DNA of 48,640 nucleotides, taken from positions 1 through 48,640 of the forward strand of contig NZ_JAALAA010000031.1 in the NCBI RefSeq assembly GCF_011045035.1, read 5' to 3'. Within the stretch, counting starts at the first letter, position 1, and every line of letters begins with the position of its first letter. The DNA is from Nocardioides turkmenicus. Its GTDB lineage: Bacteria > Actinomycetota > Actinomycetes > Propionibacteriales > Nocardioidaceae. Positions 14,875 to 22,909 of the stretch are shown piece after piece. Below the pieces are notes generated by a model, which was not told the DNA's origin, searched no databases, and saw nothing but the letters and a program-made list of their open reading frames with translations. Made by a program: the position numbers and the translations under genes.

Positions 14875-15411
14875 ATGGACGGCCCGGAGATCGAGGTACG
14901 GCGCAGCAAGCGGCGTCGGCGTACGGTCTCTGCCTACCGTGACGGCGACCGCATCATCGTGATGATCCCCGCGGCGATGTCGCAGCGGGAGGAGGCCGAA
15001 TGGGTCGAGCAGATGGTCGCCCGGCTGGAGAAGGCCGAGCGGCGCCGCAAGCCCAGCGACGACGACCTGATGCGGCGCTCGGCCGCCCTGAGCGACCAGT
15101 ACTTCGGCGGTCTGGCCAAGCCGGACTCGGTCCGCTGGGTCGACAACCAGAACAGCCGCTGGGGCTCCTGCACGCCTGGCGACCGGTCGATCCGGCTCAG
15201 CGACCGGCTGCGCGGCATGCCGAGCTGGGTCATCGACTACGTGCTCGTCCACGAGCTCGCCCACCTCTTCGAGGCCAAGCACAACGACGCCTTCTGGGCC
15301 TGGGTCGACCGCTACCCCCAGGCCGAGCGCGCCAAGGGCTACCTGGCCGGCTGGTCGGCCGCCGCCAAGCTCCCCGCCCCTCCGGGCGAGGAGGACGACG
15401 GCGTCGACTAG
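14875..15411 (+). CDS. YgjP-like M48 metallopeptidase domain protein (DUF45)
   Basis: A 178-residue cytosolic protein with the DUF45/YgjP plan: the WGSCT motif at 96-100 followed by the zinc-binding HELAH at 126-130 and a third ligand region around H136 (KHNDAFW). YgjP relatives are predicted zinc peptidases; their substrates are unknown. The gene follows the PHP gene after 11 bp and has no Shine-Dalgarno, but TAGTTT (14861-14866, including the preceding stop codon) could be a -10 box for a leaderless transcript. Its TAG stop lies in a CTAG that also supplies the stop of the convergent LLM gene. Confidence 0.85.
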   Translation: MDGPEIEVRRSKRRRRTVSAYRDGDRIIVMIPAAMSQREEAEWVEQMVARLEKAERRRKPSDDDLMRRSAALSDQYFGGLAKPDSVRWVDNQNSRWGSCTPGDRSIRLSDRLRGMPSWVIDYVLVHELAHLFEAKHNDAFWAWVDRYPQAERAKGYLAGWSAAAKLPAPPGEEDDGVD

Positions 15412-16304
15412 CGCTCCCGGGCGACCAGCTCGCGCACCTGCGGCGCGACCTCGGCAGCGAACCGCTCGGCCACCGCGGGGTCGTCGCCGCCGATCAGGAA
15501 GGTCGAGAACCCGTACTCCAGGACCAGCCCGGCGAGGTCCTCGACCCACTGGTCCACCGGTCCGTTGAGGAGCGCCCGGCTGGTGGGCTGGAACGAGACG
15601 TTCATGAGGTTGAGCAGGCGACGTACGTCACCGGGCGATCGCCCGGCCGCGGCGGCCGCCTCGTCGATGCGGCCGTTGATGCCCGGCACCGAGTCCAGCC
15701 CGCCCTCGATGTACTCCAGCGTCGGCAGCCAGCCGTCGGCGTACGCTCCGGTGAGCTCCAGCATCTTCGGCTTGTAGGAGCCGACCCAGATCGGGACGTC
15801 GTGGGCCGGCTCGGGGCCGCGCTTGGCCCCGTCGACCTGGTAGAACTCGCCGTCGAGGTGGATGCCGCCGCGGGTCGAGACGTCCCAGACCTCGCGGATG
15901 ATGCCGATCGCCTCGCGCAGCGCCGTCACGCCTTGAGCGGCGGTGAGCCGCCGCCCGCCCATCGCCTCGATGCCGTCCCAGAACGCGCCGGCGCCGATGC
16001 CGAGCTCGATCCGGCCGTCGGAGAGCCGGTCGAGGGAGGCGACGGCGCGGGCGAGCATCGCGGGCGGCCGCAGCGGGAGCGAGTGGACGTTGCCGGCCAG
16101 GTGGACGCGTGAGGTGCGGGCGGCGGCGTACGAGATCAGGGTCCAGGTGTCGAGGAACGCGGGCTGGTAGGGGTGGTCCTGGAAGGTCACCAGGTCCAGG
16201 CCCGCGCGGTCGGCGGTGACGGCGAGGTCGACCACCTTCTGCGGGGACTGGGCGGACGGGGTGACGAAGGTGCCGAACAGCAGGTCGTGGCCGTAGTCGG
16301 TCAT
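15408..16304 (-). CDS. LLM-class (F420/FMN) flavin-dependent oxidoreductase
   Basis: A 298-residue luciferase-like TIM barrel. The usual landmarks are present: TFQDHPYQPAF for the substrate-side loop, a non-prolyl bulge region at HLAGNVHSLPLRPPAMLA, the LSDGRIELGIGAG cofactor loop and VPIWVGSYKPKMLELTGAYADGW. These enzymes use reduced F420 or FMN; F420 is more likely in this host, though sequence does not settle it. It starts with ATG overlapping the stop of the upstream gene (ATGA), so the two are translationally coupled. It ends in a CTAG shared with the convergent metalloprotease gene. Confidence 0.88.
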   Translation of the reverse strand: MTDYGHDLLFGTFVTPSAQSPQKVVDLAVTADRAGLDLVTFQDHPYQPAFLDTWTLISYAAARTSRVHLAGNVHSLPLRPPAMLARAVASLDRLSDGRIELGIGAGAFWDGIEAMGGRRLTAAQGVTALREAIGIIREVWDVSTRGGIHLDGEFYQVDGAKRGPEPAHDVPIWVGSYKPKMLELTGAYADGWLPTLEYIEGGLDSVPGINGRIDEAAAAAGRSPGDVRRLLNLMNVSFQPTSRALLNGPVDQWVEDLAGLVLEYGFSTFLIGGDDPAVAERFAAEVAPQVRELVARER

Positions 16305-18130
16305 CGGTTCATCTCCGAAAGGTCGATGTTGAAGTTGTCGCGGAACAGGTTGGTCGGGTCGAAACGCTGCTTGAGCTCGCGCAGTCGGGTCAGGGTCGCG
16401 GGCGGGAACGCGTCCGCGACCCGCTCGGGGGATCGGGTGGTCTCGAAGCTGAGGTAGAGCCCCTCGAGATGGGGCTGCACCAGAGACCATGCCGTATCCA
16501 GCGCTTCCGTGCCCCCGCCCATCGCCGTGATCTGGAACGCGGCGTTGCGGTGGGCGAAGGCGGTGGCGGTGGGATCCACGTCGGCGATCGCGCCGCCCAT
16601 GGTGCGCAGCTGGAAGAAGTAGACGTCGCCGGTACGCAGCAGCTGCGCTGCGTCGCGAGCGAACTCGCTGGTCAGGCCCGGGATCAGCCCGGAGCGCGCG
16701 TGCGGCTCGCCATGGCCGTGGTGGCCGTCGGGGCCGATGTCGTGGGCCTGGTTCATCACGTCGGTGTAGTGGGCGAGGATCACCTGCTGCTGCACCAGCG
16801 CCCCGAGGGAGGCGAACGGGGTCAGCCGCTCCACGATCACCTCCGGGTCCGGTGAGTCGACCAGGCCGTAGAGCTGGATCACCGAGCCCTCCGGCCGCGG
16901 GCGACCGGTCACCAGGAAGACGGTGGTGTCCCGCGGTGCCTCGGCTGCCATCTCCCCGAACCGGAGCAGCGCCTCCTCGATGTCGGGGACCACCAGCGTG
17001 AGCTGGGCGGAACCGACCTCGGCGACCTCGTACACCTCGAACTCGAACGCGGTCACGACCCCCAGGTTGGCGCCCGCCCCGCGTACGCCCCAGAACAGGT
17101 CGGGGTTCTCCTCGCGGTCGGCGCGCACGATCGACCCGTCGGCGAGCACCATCTCGACGGCGACCAGGTGGTCGATGGTGAGACCGTGCTTGCGCGAGAG
17201 GTAGCCGATCCCGCCCGCGGTCGCGAGCCCACCGACCCCGACGCCGCCGTAGTCGCCCGAGCCGAGCGCCCAGCCGTACGGATCCAGTGCTGCCGCCACC
17301 TGCTTCCAGGTGGCCCCCGGCCCGATGCGTACGCGGCGCGTGGCCGTGTCGAGGACCTCGATCGTGTTCATCCCGCCCACGTCGATGACCAGCCCGCCGT
17401 TGTTCGTCGACCGGCCGCTGACGCCGTGTCCGCCGCTGCGGATGCCGAGCGGCAGATGCCGGTGGCGGTCGGCGAAGGCCAGCGCGTCGGCCACCTGGGG
17501 CGGGGTCGTCGGCCGCAGCACGAGGCCGGGGCGTCCGCCGCGCAGGTAGGTCGAGCGAACCGTCCGGTAGGCCGGGTCGCCGGGCTCGACGGCCGTCTCG
17601 GCGAGCGAGGCGGGCACCTCGTCGTAGGCGATGCCCGGGAGCCGCTTCGCCCGCACCGAGGACGTACGCCGCGGCCCCGTCGGCCGCGGACCTCGGTGCT
17701 CGATCAGCAGGCGAGCCAGCCGGTCCACCTCGGCCTCGGTCGAGGCCGGGACGACCACCGGGAGGTTCGCCGCTGCCGCGCGCTCGAGGTCGGCGGGCGA
17801 GGGATCGGCAGGGGCGAGCGTCCACGCGCTCGGGTCGGTGATCAGGCGCGCACCGGCCAGCAGGTCGAGGCTGTCACGGGCCCGGCCGGCGACGCTCGGG
17901 TAGCCGGCCTCCGGGTCTCGCGGGTCGGGTGTGGCGACAGGCGCCAGCGCGACGCCGATCGGGATGGACTTGGTGCTGCCCAGCAGCCAGGTCGCGGTGG
18001 TCCAGGGGTCCAGGTCACCGGGGTTGGTCACCACCATGTCGAGACCGGCCTCCTCGGCACGCTGCGCGAGAGCCGCCATCGTGGCGGGTGGAAGCGCCGG
18101 GTCGAGCACAACGCCCAGCTCGAGAGTCAT
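16301..18130 (-). CDS. Fusion of a partial LLM barrel with a berberine-bridge-type FAD oxidoreductase
   Basis: A 609-residue protein in two parts. Residues 1-145 look like the first strands and helices of a luciferase-like barrel (AELGVV-type start, EEAGLDMVV, IPIGVALAPVATPDPRDPEA, SLDLLAG) but lack the rest of that fold. Residues 185-609 are a full VAO/BBE flavoenzyme: RSGGHGVSG with H235 as the probable covalent FAD ligand, GVGVGGLATAGGIGYLSRK with no second covalent cysteine, and a C-terminal BBE box (FDPTNLFRDNFNI). It probably oxidises an alcohol or amine group of a small molecule. GGAGGA precedes the ATG. It is the first gene of a two-gene operon divergent from a MarR gene. Confidence 0.8.
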   Translation of the reverse strand: MTLELGVVLDPALPPATMAALAQRAEEAGLDMVVTNPGDLDPWTTATWLLGSTKSIPIGVALAPVATPDPRDPEAGYPSVAGRARDSLDLLAGARLITDPSAWTLAPADPSPADLERAAAANLPVVVPASTEAEVDRLARLLIEHRGPRPTGPRRTSSVRAKRLPGIAYDEVPASLAETAVEPGDPAYRTVRSTYLRGGRPGLVLRPTTPPQVADALAFADRHRHLPLGIRSGGHGVSGRSTNNGGLVIDVGGMNTIEVLDTATRRVRIGPGATWKQVAAALDPYGWALGSGDYGGVGVGGLATAGGIGYLSRKHGLTIDHLVAVEMVLADGSIVRADREENPDLFWGVRGAGANLGVVTAFEFEVYEVAEVGSAQLTLVVPDIEEALLRFGEMAAEAPRDTTVFLVTGRPRPEGSVIQLYGLVDSPDPEVIVERLTPFASLGALVQQQVILAHYTDVMNQAHDIGPDGHHGHGEPHARSGLIPGLTSEFARDAAQLLRTGDVYFFQLRTMGGAIADVDPTATAFAHRNAAFQITAMGGGTEALDTAWSLVQPHLEGLYLSFETTRSPERVADAFPPATLTRLRELKQRFDPTNLFRDNFNIDLSEMNR

Positions 18131-18132
18131 CG

Positions 18133-18177
18133 AGATCGTTCCTCCAAAGATCGTTCGTCACAAGATCGTATGCGACA
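18133..18177. promoter_or_regulatory. Three 15-bp direct repeats in the MarR/BBE divergent promoter
   Basis: AGATCGT opens each unit at 18133, 18148 and 18163, an exact 15-bp period. The inverse element GAACGATT follows at 18196-18203, next to the marR -10 box. The first repeat overlaps the ribosome site of the BBE gene. These are the best candidates for the MarR protein's binding sites. Confidence 0.5.
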
Positions 18178-18184
18178 CAGACGA

Positions 18185-18212
18185 TTGGTTCAACAGAACG
18201 ATTTGCTAGGAT
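18185..18212 (+). promoter_or_regulatory. Leaderless promoter of the marR gene
   Basis: TTGGTT (18185-18190), a 16-bp spacer and TAGGAT (18207-18212), 6 nt before the GTG start. No Shine-Dalgarno is present. Confidence 0.5.
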
Positions 18213-18218
18213 GTTCCC

Positions 18219-18743
18219 GTGACCACGAGAACCGAAACGCAGGCCGAGACCGGACAGGCCGCGGGCGTCGACGACCTCGGCTGGGGCCTCGGTGCGCTGC
18301 TGCGCGGTTACCGTCGGCGGGTCACCGACGCGATCGGCGACTTCCCGCACGGGGCGCGCGGCTACCAGACGATGTGTGCGGTGGTCGGCGGCGACCACCC
18401 CAGCCAGCTGGCGCTGGCCCGCGACCTCGGCATCGACAAGACGGTGATGACCTATCTGGTCGACGACCTCGTCGAGGCCGGTCTGGTCGAGCGCCGCCCC
18501 AACCCGGCAGATCGTCGCCAGCGCCAGGTCGTCGCCACCGAGCGTGGCGCCCGAGCGGTCGCCGAGCTGTGCCGCCGCGTCGACGCCGCCGAGGACGACC
18601 TGCTGGGCCGGCTCGACGGCGACGAGCGCGCCACGCTGCGCCGCCTGCTCAGCAAGGCGACCGGCCCCGCGCCCGGTCACACGGCTGAGGCCTGCGCGCT
18701 CGTCACGGGGGAGTCCGAGGAGGCCGGCCGGCCCACCGAGTAG
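18219..18743 (+). CDS. MarR-family transcriptional regulator
   Basis: A 174-residue winged-helix protein. Helices around PSQLALARDLGIDKTVMTYL form the helix-turn-helix and ERRPNPADRRQRQVV the wing, the usual MarR signature with its DxR motif. It is divergent from the BBE-LLM operon, with three 15-bp direct repeats between, so it most likely represses that operon and itself in response to a phenolic or related ligand. The start is GTG at 18219, apparently leaderless. Its last 67 bp overlap the 3' end of the convergent reductase gene. Confidence 0.88.
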   Translation: MTTRTETQAETGQAAGVDDLGWGLGALLRGYRRRVTDAIGDFPHGARGYQTMCAVVGGDHPSQLALARDLGIDKTVMTYLVDDLVEAGLVERRPNPADRRQRQVVATERGARAVAELCRRVDAAEDDLLGRLDGDERATLRRLLSKATGPAPGHTAEACALVTGESEEAGRPTE

Positions 18744-19309
18744 GTGAGCGCCACGGTCCCGAGACTCGTCGAGGCGATGTCCTCGAGCCGCAGCGACCCC
18801 GGCGAGGGCAGGTCGCCGAAGAGCCGCTTGCCGGTGCCGAGCAGCAGCGGATGCACGAACAGCCGCAGCTCGTCGACCAGCCCGGCGCTCATCAGCTGAC
18901 GGACGAGGTCGCCGCTACCGAGCACGACGACGGCTCCCGAGCCGTCGGCCTTGAGCCTGCCCACCGCATCGAGGACATCGCCCTCAAGCACGGTCGCGCC
19001 GGCCCAGTCCAGGTCGCGGAGCGTGCGGGTCGCGACGTACTTCGGGGTCGCGTTGAGGCTCGCCGCCATCGGGTCGGTGTCGGACTGGTTCGGCCAGAAG
19101 GCGGCCATCTTCTCGTAGGTCCGCCGACCGAACAGGTAGGCAGACGTCTGCGCGCCGATGTCGGGGGAGAGGACCTCTCCGAGGGCCGCGCCGAACGGCG
19201 CACCCCAGCCGCCGTGCTCGAAACCACCGTCCCGGTCCTCGTCAGGGGAGCCCAGCCCCTGCATGACTCCGTCGACGCTCAGGAACTCCACGATCGCAAG
19301 TCTTCGCAT
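18677..19309 (-). CDS. RibD C-terminal / dihydrofolate-reductase-like protein
   Basis: A 210-residue DHFR-fold protein of the YyaP/RibD C-terminal group. It begins MRRLAIVEFLSVDGVMQG, contains LFGRRTYEKMAAFWPN and the nucleotide-binding segment VVLGSGDLVRQLMSAGLVDELRLF. Most members reduce small ketone or pterin-like substrates with NADPH but lack an assigned reaction. I start at the ATG at 19309, where the conserved strand begins; the frame is open further upstream. It is divergent from an AraC-type gene, 65 bp away, and its 3' end overlaps the marR gene by 67 bp. Confidence 0.82.
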   Translation of the reverse strand: MRRLAIVEFLSVDGVMQGLGSPDEDRDGGFEHGGWGAPFGAALGEVLSPDIGAQTSAYLFGRRTYEKMAAFWPNQSDTDPMAASLNATPKYVATRTLRDLDWAGATVLEGDVLDAVGRLKADGSGAVVVLGSGDLVRQLMSAGLVDELRLFVHPLLLGTGKRLFGDLPSPGSLRLEDIASTSLGTVALTYSVGRPASSDSPVTSAQASAV

Positions 19310-19374
19310 GCCTTCAGCCTGCGCTTCGACCGAATCCGCTGGCTTGAAAGAAATCGACCGGCGATGATCGGTCC

Positions 19375-20211
19375 ATGACGGGTGTGACCCGCGAGCTCGT
19401 ACGTCTGCCCACCCATCCCGGCCTGCAGGGCCTGGTGGCGGGTGTCGTCGGTTTCCGTGAGCAGTCGGACACACCACTCGAGCGGCGCCAGCCCGCCGGG
19501 ACGCTGCTGCCGCTGGTGCTCTCCTTCGGCGACCCGTTCGAGGTCGTCGAGGTCGCCGCGGGGCAGGGGGAGGGGACGTACGGATCGTTCCTCTCCGGCT
19601 TCATGCCCGGACCGGCCTCGACCCGGTCCGGCCGCAGCCATGCGTGCGTGCAGGTCTACCTGACACCGCTCGGCGTCACCCGGCTGCTCGGCCTCCCGGG
19701 CCGGGAGGTCGCGGCCAGCGTCGTGGCGGTCGACGACCTGGTCCCCGAGCTCGGGACGTCGTTCTCGGGGCAGCTCGCCGAGGCCGGTACCTGGCGGCAG
19801 CGGTTCGACCTGGTCCAGTCCGCCCTGCTGACGCGAGCCGGCGACCCGCCCGACCCGCTGGTGTCCTGGTTGTGGGACCGGATCACCGGGTCCGGGGGAC
19901 GGGCGCGCATCCGCGACCTGGTGGCGGAGACCGGCTGGAGCCACCGCTACGTCACGACCAGCTTCCAGCGCACCGTCGGGCTCACCCCGAAGGCGGCCGC
20001 AGGCGTCGTACGTTTCGAGCGGGCCGCCGCCGACCTCGGCCGTCTGCCCGTGGCCGAGGTCGCGGCTCGCCACGGGTACGCCGACCAGAGCCACCTGACC
20101 CGAGACACCGTCAGGTACGCCGGTGAACCTCCGGCCGCTCTCGCCGCCAGCCGTCGCCCGACCGCTCACACCGCGCTCGGGACCACCCCGGCCGGCTCGC
20201 GTGTGAGCTAG
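19375..20211 (+). CDS. AraC-family transcriptional regulator
   Basis: A 278-residue regulator: residues 1-150 form a cupin-like sensor domain with RQPAGTLLPLVLSFGDPFEV, and 160-250 hold a double helix-turn-helix in which WSHRYVTTSFQRTVGLTPKA and ARHGYADQSHLTRD are the two recognition helices. It lies divergent from the DHFR-like gene, which is its most likely target. The start ATG has no strong ribosome site. Its TAG stop sits in CTAG (20208-20211) and shares bases with the stop of the convergent Nudix gene. Confidence 0.85.
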   Translation: MTGVTRELVRLPTHPGLQGLVAGVVGFREQSDTPLERRQPAGTLLPLVLSFGDPFEVVEVAAGQGEGTYGSFLSGFMPGPASTRSGRSHACVQVYLTPLGVTRLLGLPGREVAASVVAVDDLVPELGTSFSGQLAEAGTWRQRFDLVQSALLTRAGDPPDPLVSWLWDRITGSGGRARIRDLVAETGWSHRYVTTSFQRTVGLTPKAAAGVVRFERAAADLGRLPVAEVAARHGYADQSHLTRDTVRYAGEPPAALAASRRPTAHTALGTTPAGSRVS

Positions 20212-20747
20212 AGCCGCCCCTGCGCGAGCTTGATGAGCTCGATCAGGTCGTCCTCGGGATCGGGGACGCCGTCGACCGGCCACCACCGTACGTCCAGCGA
20301 CTCCTCGCTCACCTCTGGAACGACACCGGTCGGAGCGACCGCCATGAAGCGGACATCGAGGTGGTGGACGTCCCCGGACGGAGCGCAGAAGGGCACCGGA
20401 TGCTCGGAGAGCTGCACCAGCCCTGGAAGCGGCTCCAGGTCGGGCACGCCGGACTCCTCACGCAGCTCGCGCGCGGCGGCCGCCCACAGCGTCGCGTCGC
20501 CCTGCTCGAGATGACCACCGAACTGGAACCAGCGCCGCGCCTTGCGGTGATGGGTCAGCAGCACCGAGGAGCCGTCGTCGGAGAGCACGACGCACGAGGC
20601 CGTCAGGTGGTCGGGGACGCACGACTTGAAGACCCCGGCCGGCTCGGTCTCGAGGTGGGTGACATAGCGCTGCCGCAAGGCCTCCTGCGGAGCCGACGGA
20701 GCGTCCCACGCCCGCAGGGCTGCGAGCGCGTCAGCGTGAAGGCTCAC
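20208..20747 (-). CDS. Nudix hydrolase
   Basis: A 179-residue pyrophosphohydrolase. The Nudix helix is GGHLEQGDATLWAAAARELREESG, the subgroup with Asp in place of the first Glu and one extra residue before REL, common in actinobacteria. The substrate is unknown. The start is a GTG whose last two bases begin the TGA of the upstream gene (GTGA), so translation is coupled to it. Its stop shares a CTAG with the convergent AraC gene. Confidence 0.87.
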   Translation of the reverse strand: MSLHADALAALRAWDAPSAPQEALRQRYVTHLETEPAGVFKSCVPDHLTASCVVLSDDGSSVLLTHHRKARRWFQFGGHLEQGDATLWAAAARELREESGVPDLEPLPGLVQLSEHPVPFCAPSGDVHHLDVRFMAVAPTGVVPEVSEESLDVRWWPVDGVPDPEDDLIELIKLAQGRL

Positions 20748-22078
20748 TCCTCGGATTCTCCGCCGAGCAGCTTCTTGAGCTCCGCGTCGAAGTCGATCGA
20801 CTCGACATCGGGAGCCTCGGCACCCTCGCGGAAGCCGAGCGGGTCGTCGAGATCCGCCGAGGTCGGCAGCAGCGCCGGCGACATCCAGACGCCGTCGCGG
20901 GCCTCGATGCCCTGCCGGGTGCGCAGCGAGCCCCACAGCGCGGCCGCATCGCGCAGACGCCGCGGACGGAGCTCGAGGCCGACCAGGGTCGCGAAGGTCT
21001 GCTCGGCCGGACCGCCGGCAGCACGGCGGCGGCGTACGGCCTCCTGCAGCTGCCCCGCGACCGGCATCTTCTCGGCGGTGGCCAGGGCGACGACCTCGTC
21101 GACCCAGCCCTCCACGAGCGCCAGCACGATCTCGAGCCGCTCCAGGGCGGCCTTCTGCACCTGCGAGTCGGGCACCTCGAACATGCCCTCCTCGAACAGG
21201 TTCTGCAGCTGCGAGGGGTCCTGCATCGCGGAGAGGTCGAGGCCGCGCATCTGCTCCTCGATCCGCTGCTGCATGGCCTCCATGTTGAGCTCCACGCCCT
21301 GCGCGTAGTCGGTGACGGCGGTGACCACGTGGTCACGCAGCCACGGCACGCCGGCGAAGAGGCGCTGGTGGGCCGCCTCGCGCAGGGCCAGGTAGAGCAG
21401 CACGTCGTCGGTGCTGACGCCGAGGCCCTCGGCGAAGGGCTCGACGTTGACCGGGAGCAGTGCGGCCTGGCCAGCCTCGGCCAGCGGGATGCCGATGTCG
21501 GAGACCGAGATGACCTCGCCGGCGAGATGACCGAGGCCGGTGCCGGCCTGGTTCGCGTACAACGCGCCCATCGCCTTGCCGACGAACCCGATCATCGGGC
21601 CCATCTGCGCCTTCATGTCCTCGGGGAGCTGTCCGCTCATCGCGGCCGCGGTCGAGGCCGCGACCGGCTCGATCAGCGGCTTCCACGCATCGACGGTGTT
21701 GACCAGCCACTCCGCCTTGGACCAGGCGGTGGCGGACTTCACGCCGGCCGGGAACGAGGTGGTGTCCTCCAGCCAGTGGTCGGCCAGCTGGATCGCGTCG
21801 GCGACCGCGTCCTTCTGCTTCTGAGAAGGCGTCGGGTCGGGCGTCGATGCAGCGACCTTCCGGGCGAGGTCCATCGCGACGTCCCAGTTCAGCGGGCCGT
21901 CATAGGGCTGTAGCAGCGACTGGATCTGACCGAAGATCTGGCTCAGGTCAGGCATGCCGCCGGGGCCACCACCGACTCCGCCGATGGGGAACCCACCGAA
22001 GAACGCTTCGAAGGGCGTGCCCTTGAAGGGGTTCTCCGGCTCCTCCGGCTCGTCGGGGCCACCTGGGGTCTGACTCAT
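20744..22078 (-). CDS. DUF2342 zinc-dependent metalloprotease-like protein
   Basis: A 444-residue protein with a Gly/Pro-rich N-terminal tail (1-50) and a helical body of the DUF2342/zincin_2 family. The metal-site helix is EAAHQRLF with E234 and H237, the family's variant of a zinc-binding motif; no classical HExxH is present. Homologues (Rv3195 type) sit beside the Lon-like PDZ and UPF0182 genes in mycobacteria, and here they lie 1-3 kb away, separated by moaE. The function is unknown; an intracellular peptidase is possible. It is cotranscribed with the Nudix gene. Confidence 0.82.
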   Translation of the reverse strand: MSQTPGGPDEPEEPENPFKGTPFEAFFGGFPIGGVGGGPGGMPDLSQIFGQIQSLLQPYDGPLNWDVAMDLARKVAASTPDPTPSQKQKDAVADAIQLADHWLEDTTSFPAGVKSATAWSKAEWLVNTVDAWKPLIEPVAASTAAAMSGQLPEDMKAQMGPMIGFVGKAMGALYANQAGTGLGHLAGEVISVSDIGIPLAEAGQAALLPVNVEPFAEGLGVSTDDVLLYLALREAAHQRLFAGVPWLRDHVVTAVTDYAQGVELNMEAMQQRIEEQMRGLDLSAMQDPSQLQNLFEEGMFEVPDSQVQKAALERLEIVLALVEGWVDEVVALATAEKMPVAGQLQEAVRRRRAAGGPAEQTFATLVGLELRPRRLRDAAALWGSLRTRQGIEARDGVWMSPALLPTSADLDDPLGFREGAEAPDVESIDFDAELKKLLGGESEE

Positions 22079-22122
22079 GTGTCCAGCCTACGCGGTTACG
22101 GAAGCCCACCGTCAGCAAGCAC

Positions 22123-22128
22123 TAGGCT
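22123..22128 (+). promoter_or_regulatory. Leaderless -10 box for moaE
   Basis: TAGGCT ends 6 nt before the moaE ATG and no Shine-Dalgarno is present. No good -35 box was found. Confidence 0.5.
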
Positions 22129-22134
22129 GGTCCC

Positions 22135-22572
22135 ATGGCTGAACCGAAGAAAGGCGCCGTCAAGCTCCTCGACATCCGGGAGACCCCTCTCGATGTCACC
22201 GAGGTGATGGACGCTCTCGACGACGACGCGTCCGGTGGGGTGACTCTCTTCGTCGGCCGCGTACGTGACCACGACGGGGGCAAGGGTGTGACCGGCCTCG
22301 ACTACCAGGCCCATCCCACCGCCCTCGCGCGTCTGACCGAGGTCGCCGAGAAGGTCGCCGCCGACCACGGTGTCGCGGGTGTCGCCGCAGTCCACCGCAC
22401 CGGCCACCTCGACATCGGCGACATCGCCGTCATCGTCGCCACCGCCTCCGGCCACCGTGGCGAGGCCTTCGCCGCCTCCCGCGACCTCATCGACACCCTC
22501 AAGGCCGAGGTGCCCATCTGGAAGCACCAGGTCTTCACCGACGGCACGGATGAGTGGGTCGGCGCGCCGTGA
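22135..22572 (+). CDS. moaE: Molybdopterin synthase catalytic subunit
   Basis: The large subunit that, with thiocarboxylated MoaD, inserts the dithiolene sulphurs into precursor Z. The 145-residue length fits, and the family landmarks are visible: GVTLFVGRVRDHDGGKGVTG near the N-terminus, the HRTGHLDIGDIAVIV strand-turn and the invariant PIWKHQ with the active-site Lys (about residues 126-131). No other moa gene is in the window. The gene seems to be transcribed without a leader from TAGGCT. Confidence 0.93.
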   Translation: MAEPKKGAVKLLDIRETPLDVTEVMDALDDDASGGVTLFVGRVRDHDGGKGVTGLDYQAHPTALARLTEVAEKVAADHGVAGVAAVHRTGHLDIGDIAVIVATASGHRGEAFAASRDLIDTLKAEVPIWKHQVFTDGTDEWVGAP

Positions 22573-22628
22573 CATGGCGATTGCTTCGCAATTCGCGCAG
22601 CGCTGGCGGCTCCTGAGGTCGGCGCGCC
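22557..22628. repeat. 12-bp direct repeat, 60 bp apart, flanking a small hairpin
   Basis: GGTCGGCGCGCC at 22557-22568 (end of moaE) and again at 22617-22628. Between them lies GCGATTGCTTCGCAATTCGC, a near-palindrome. It looks like a remnant of a short duplicated or inserted element. Confidence 0.45.
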
Positions 22629-22654
22629 ATGGTGCGCGGTGTTGGGGTCACCAA

Positions 22655-22660
22655 TAGGCT
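22655..22660 (+). promoter_or_regulatory. Leaderless -10 box for the small membrane gene
   Basis: TAGGCT, 7 nt before the GTG at 22668, without a ribosome site. This supports 22668 over the upstream in-frame ATG. Confidence 0.5.
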
Positions 22661-22667
22661 TTCGTAC

Positions 22668-22904
22668 GTGGACATCCTGCTCTGGCTCGTACCGTCGGCG
22701 GTCATCACCGTGCTGGCGATGGGGTGGGTCGCGTTCCTCGGCCGCGAGGGGCGGGTGGAGGACCGCGAAGAGGTCGTACGCCGCCTCGGCATCGCGCTCG
22801 AGAAGGAGAAGACCCGCGAGCGCTCGAGAAGGTATGCCGCGCCCCAGCCGCCGCCCGACAGGTCGACCGGCGTCGCGGTCCGCGTCAACCGCGATGCCTC
22901 TTAG
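22668..22904 (+). CDS. Small single-pass membrane protein of unknown function
   Basis: Seventy-eight residues: a hydrophobic helix at about 2-24 (ILLWLVPSAVITVLAMGWVAF), then a charged helix with LGREGRVEDREEVVRRLGIALEKEK that could form a short coiled coil, and a proline-rich tail. I take the GTG at 22668 because a TAGGCT -10 box lies 7 nt before it; an upstream in-frame ATG at 22629 would add thirteen residues from repeat-like DNA. It is followed after 69 bp by the Lon-like protease gene, with an interspersed repeat between. I do not recognise the family. Confidence 0.6.
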   Translation: MDILLWLVPSAVITVLAMGWVAFLGREGRVEDREEVVRRLGIALEKEKTRERSRRYAAPQPPPDRSTGVAVRVNRDAS

Positions 22905-22909
22905 TTCCT

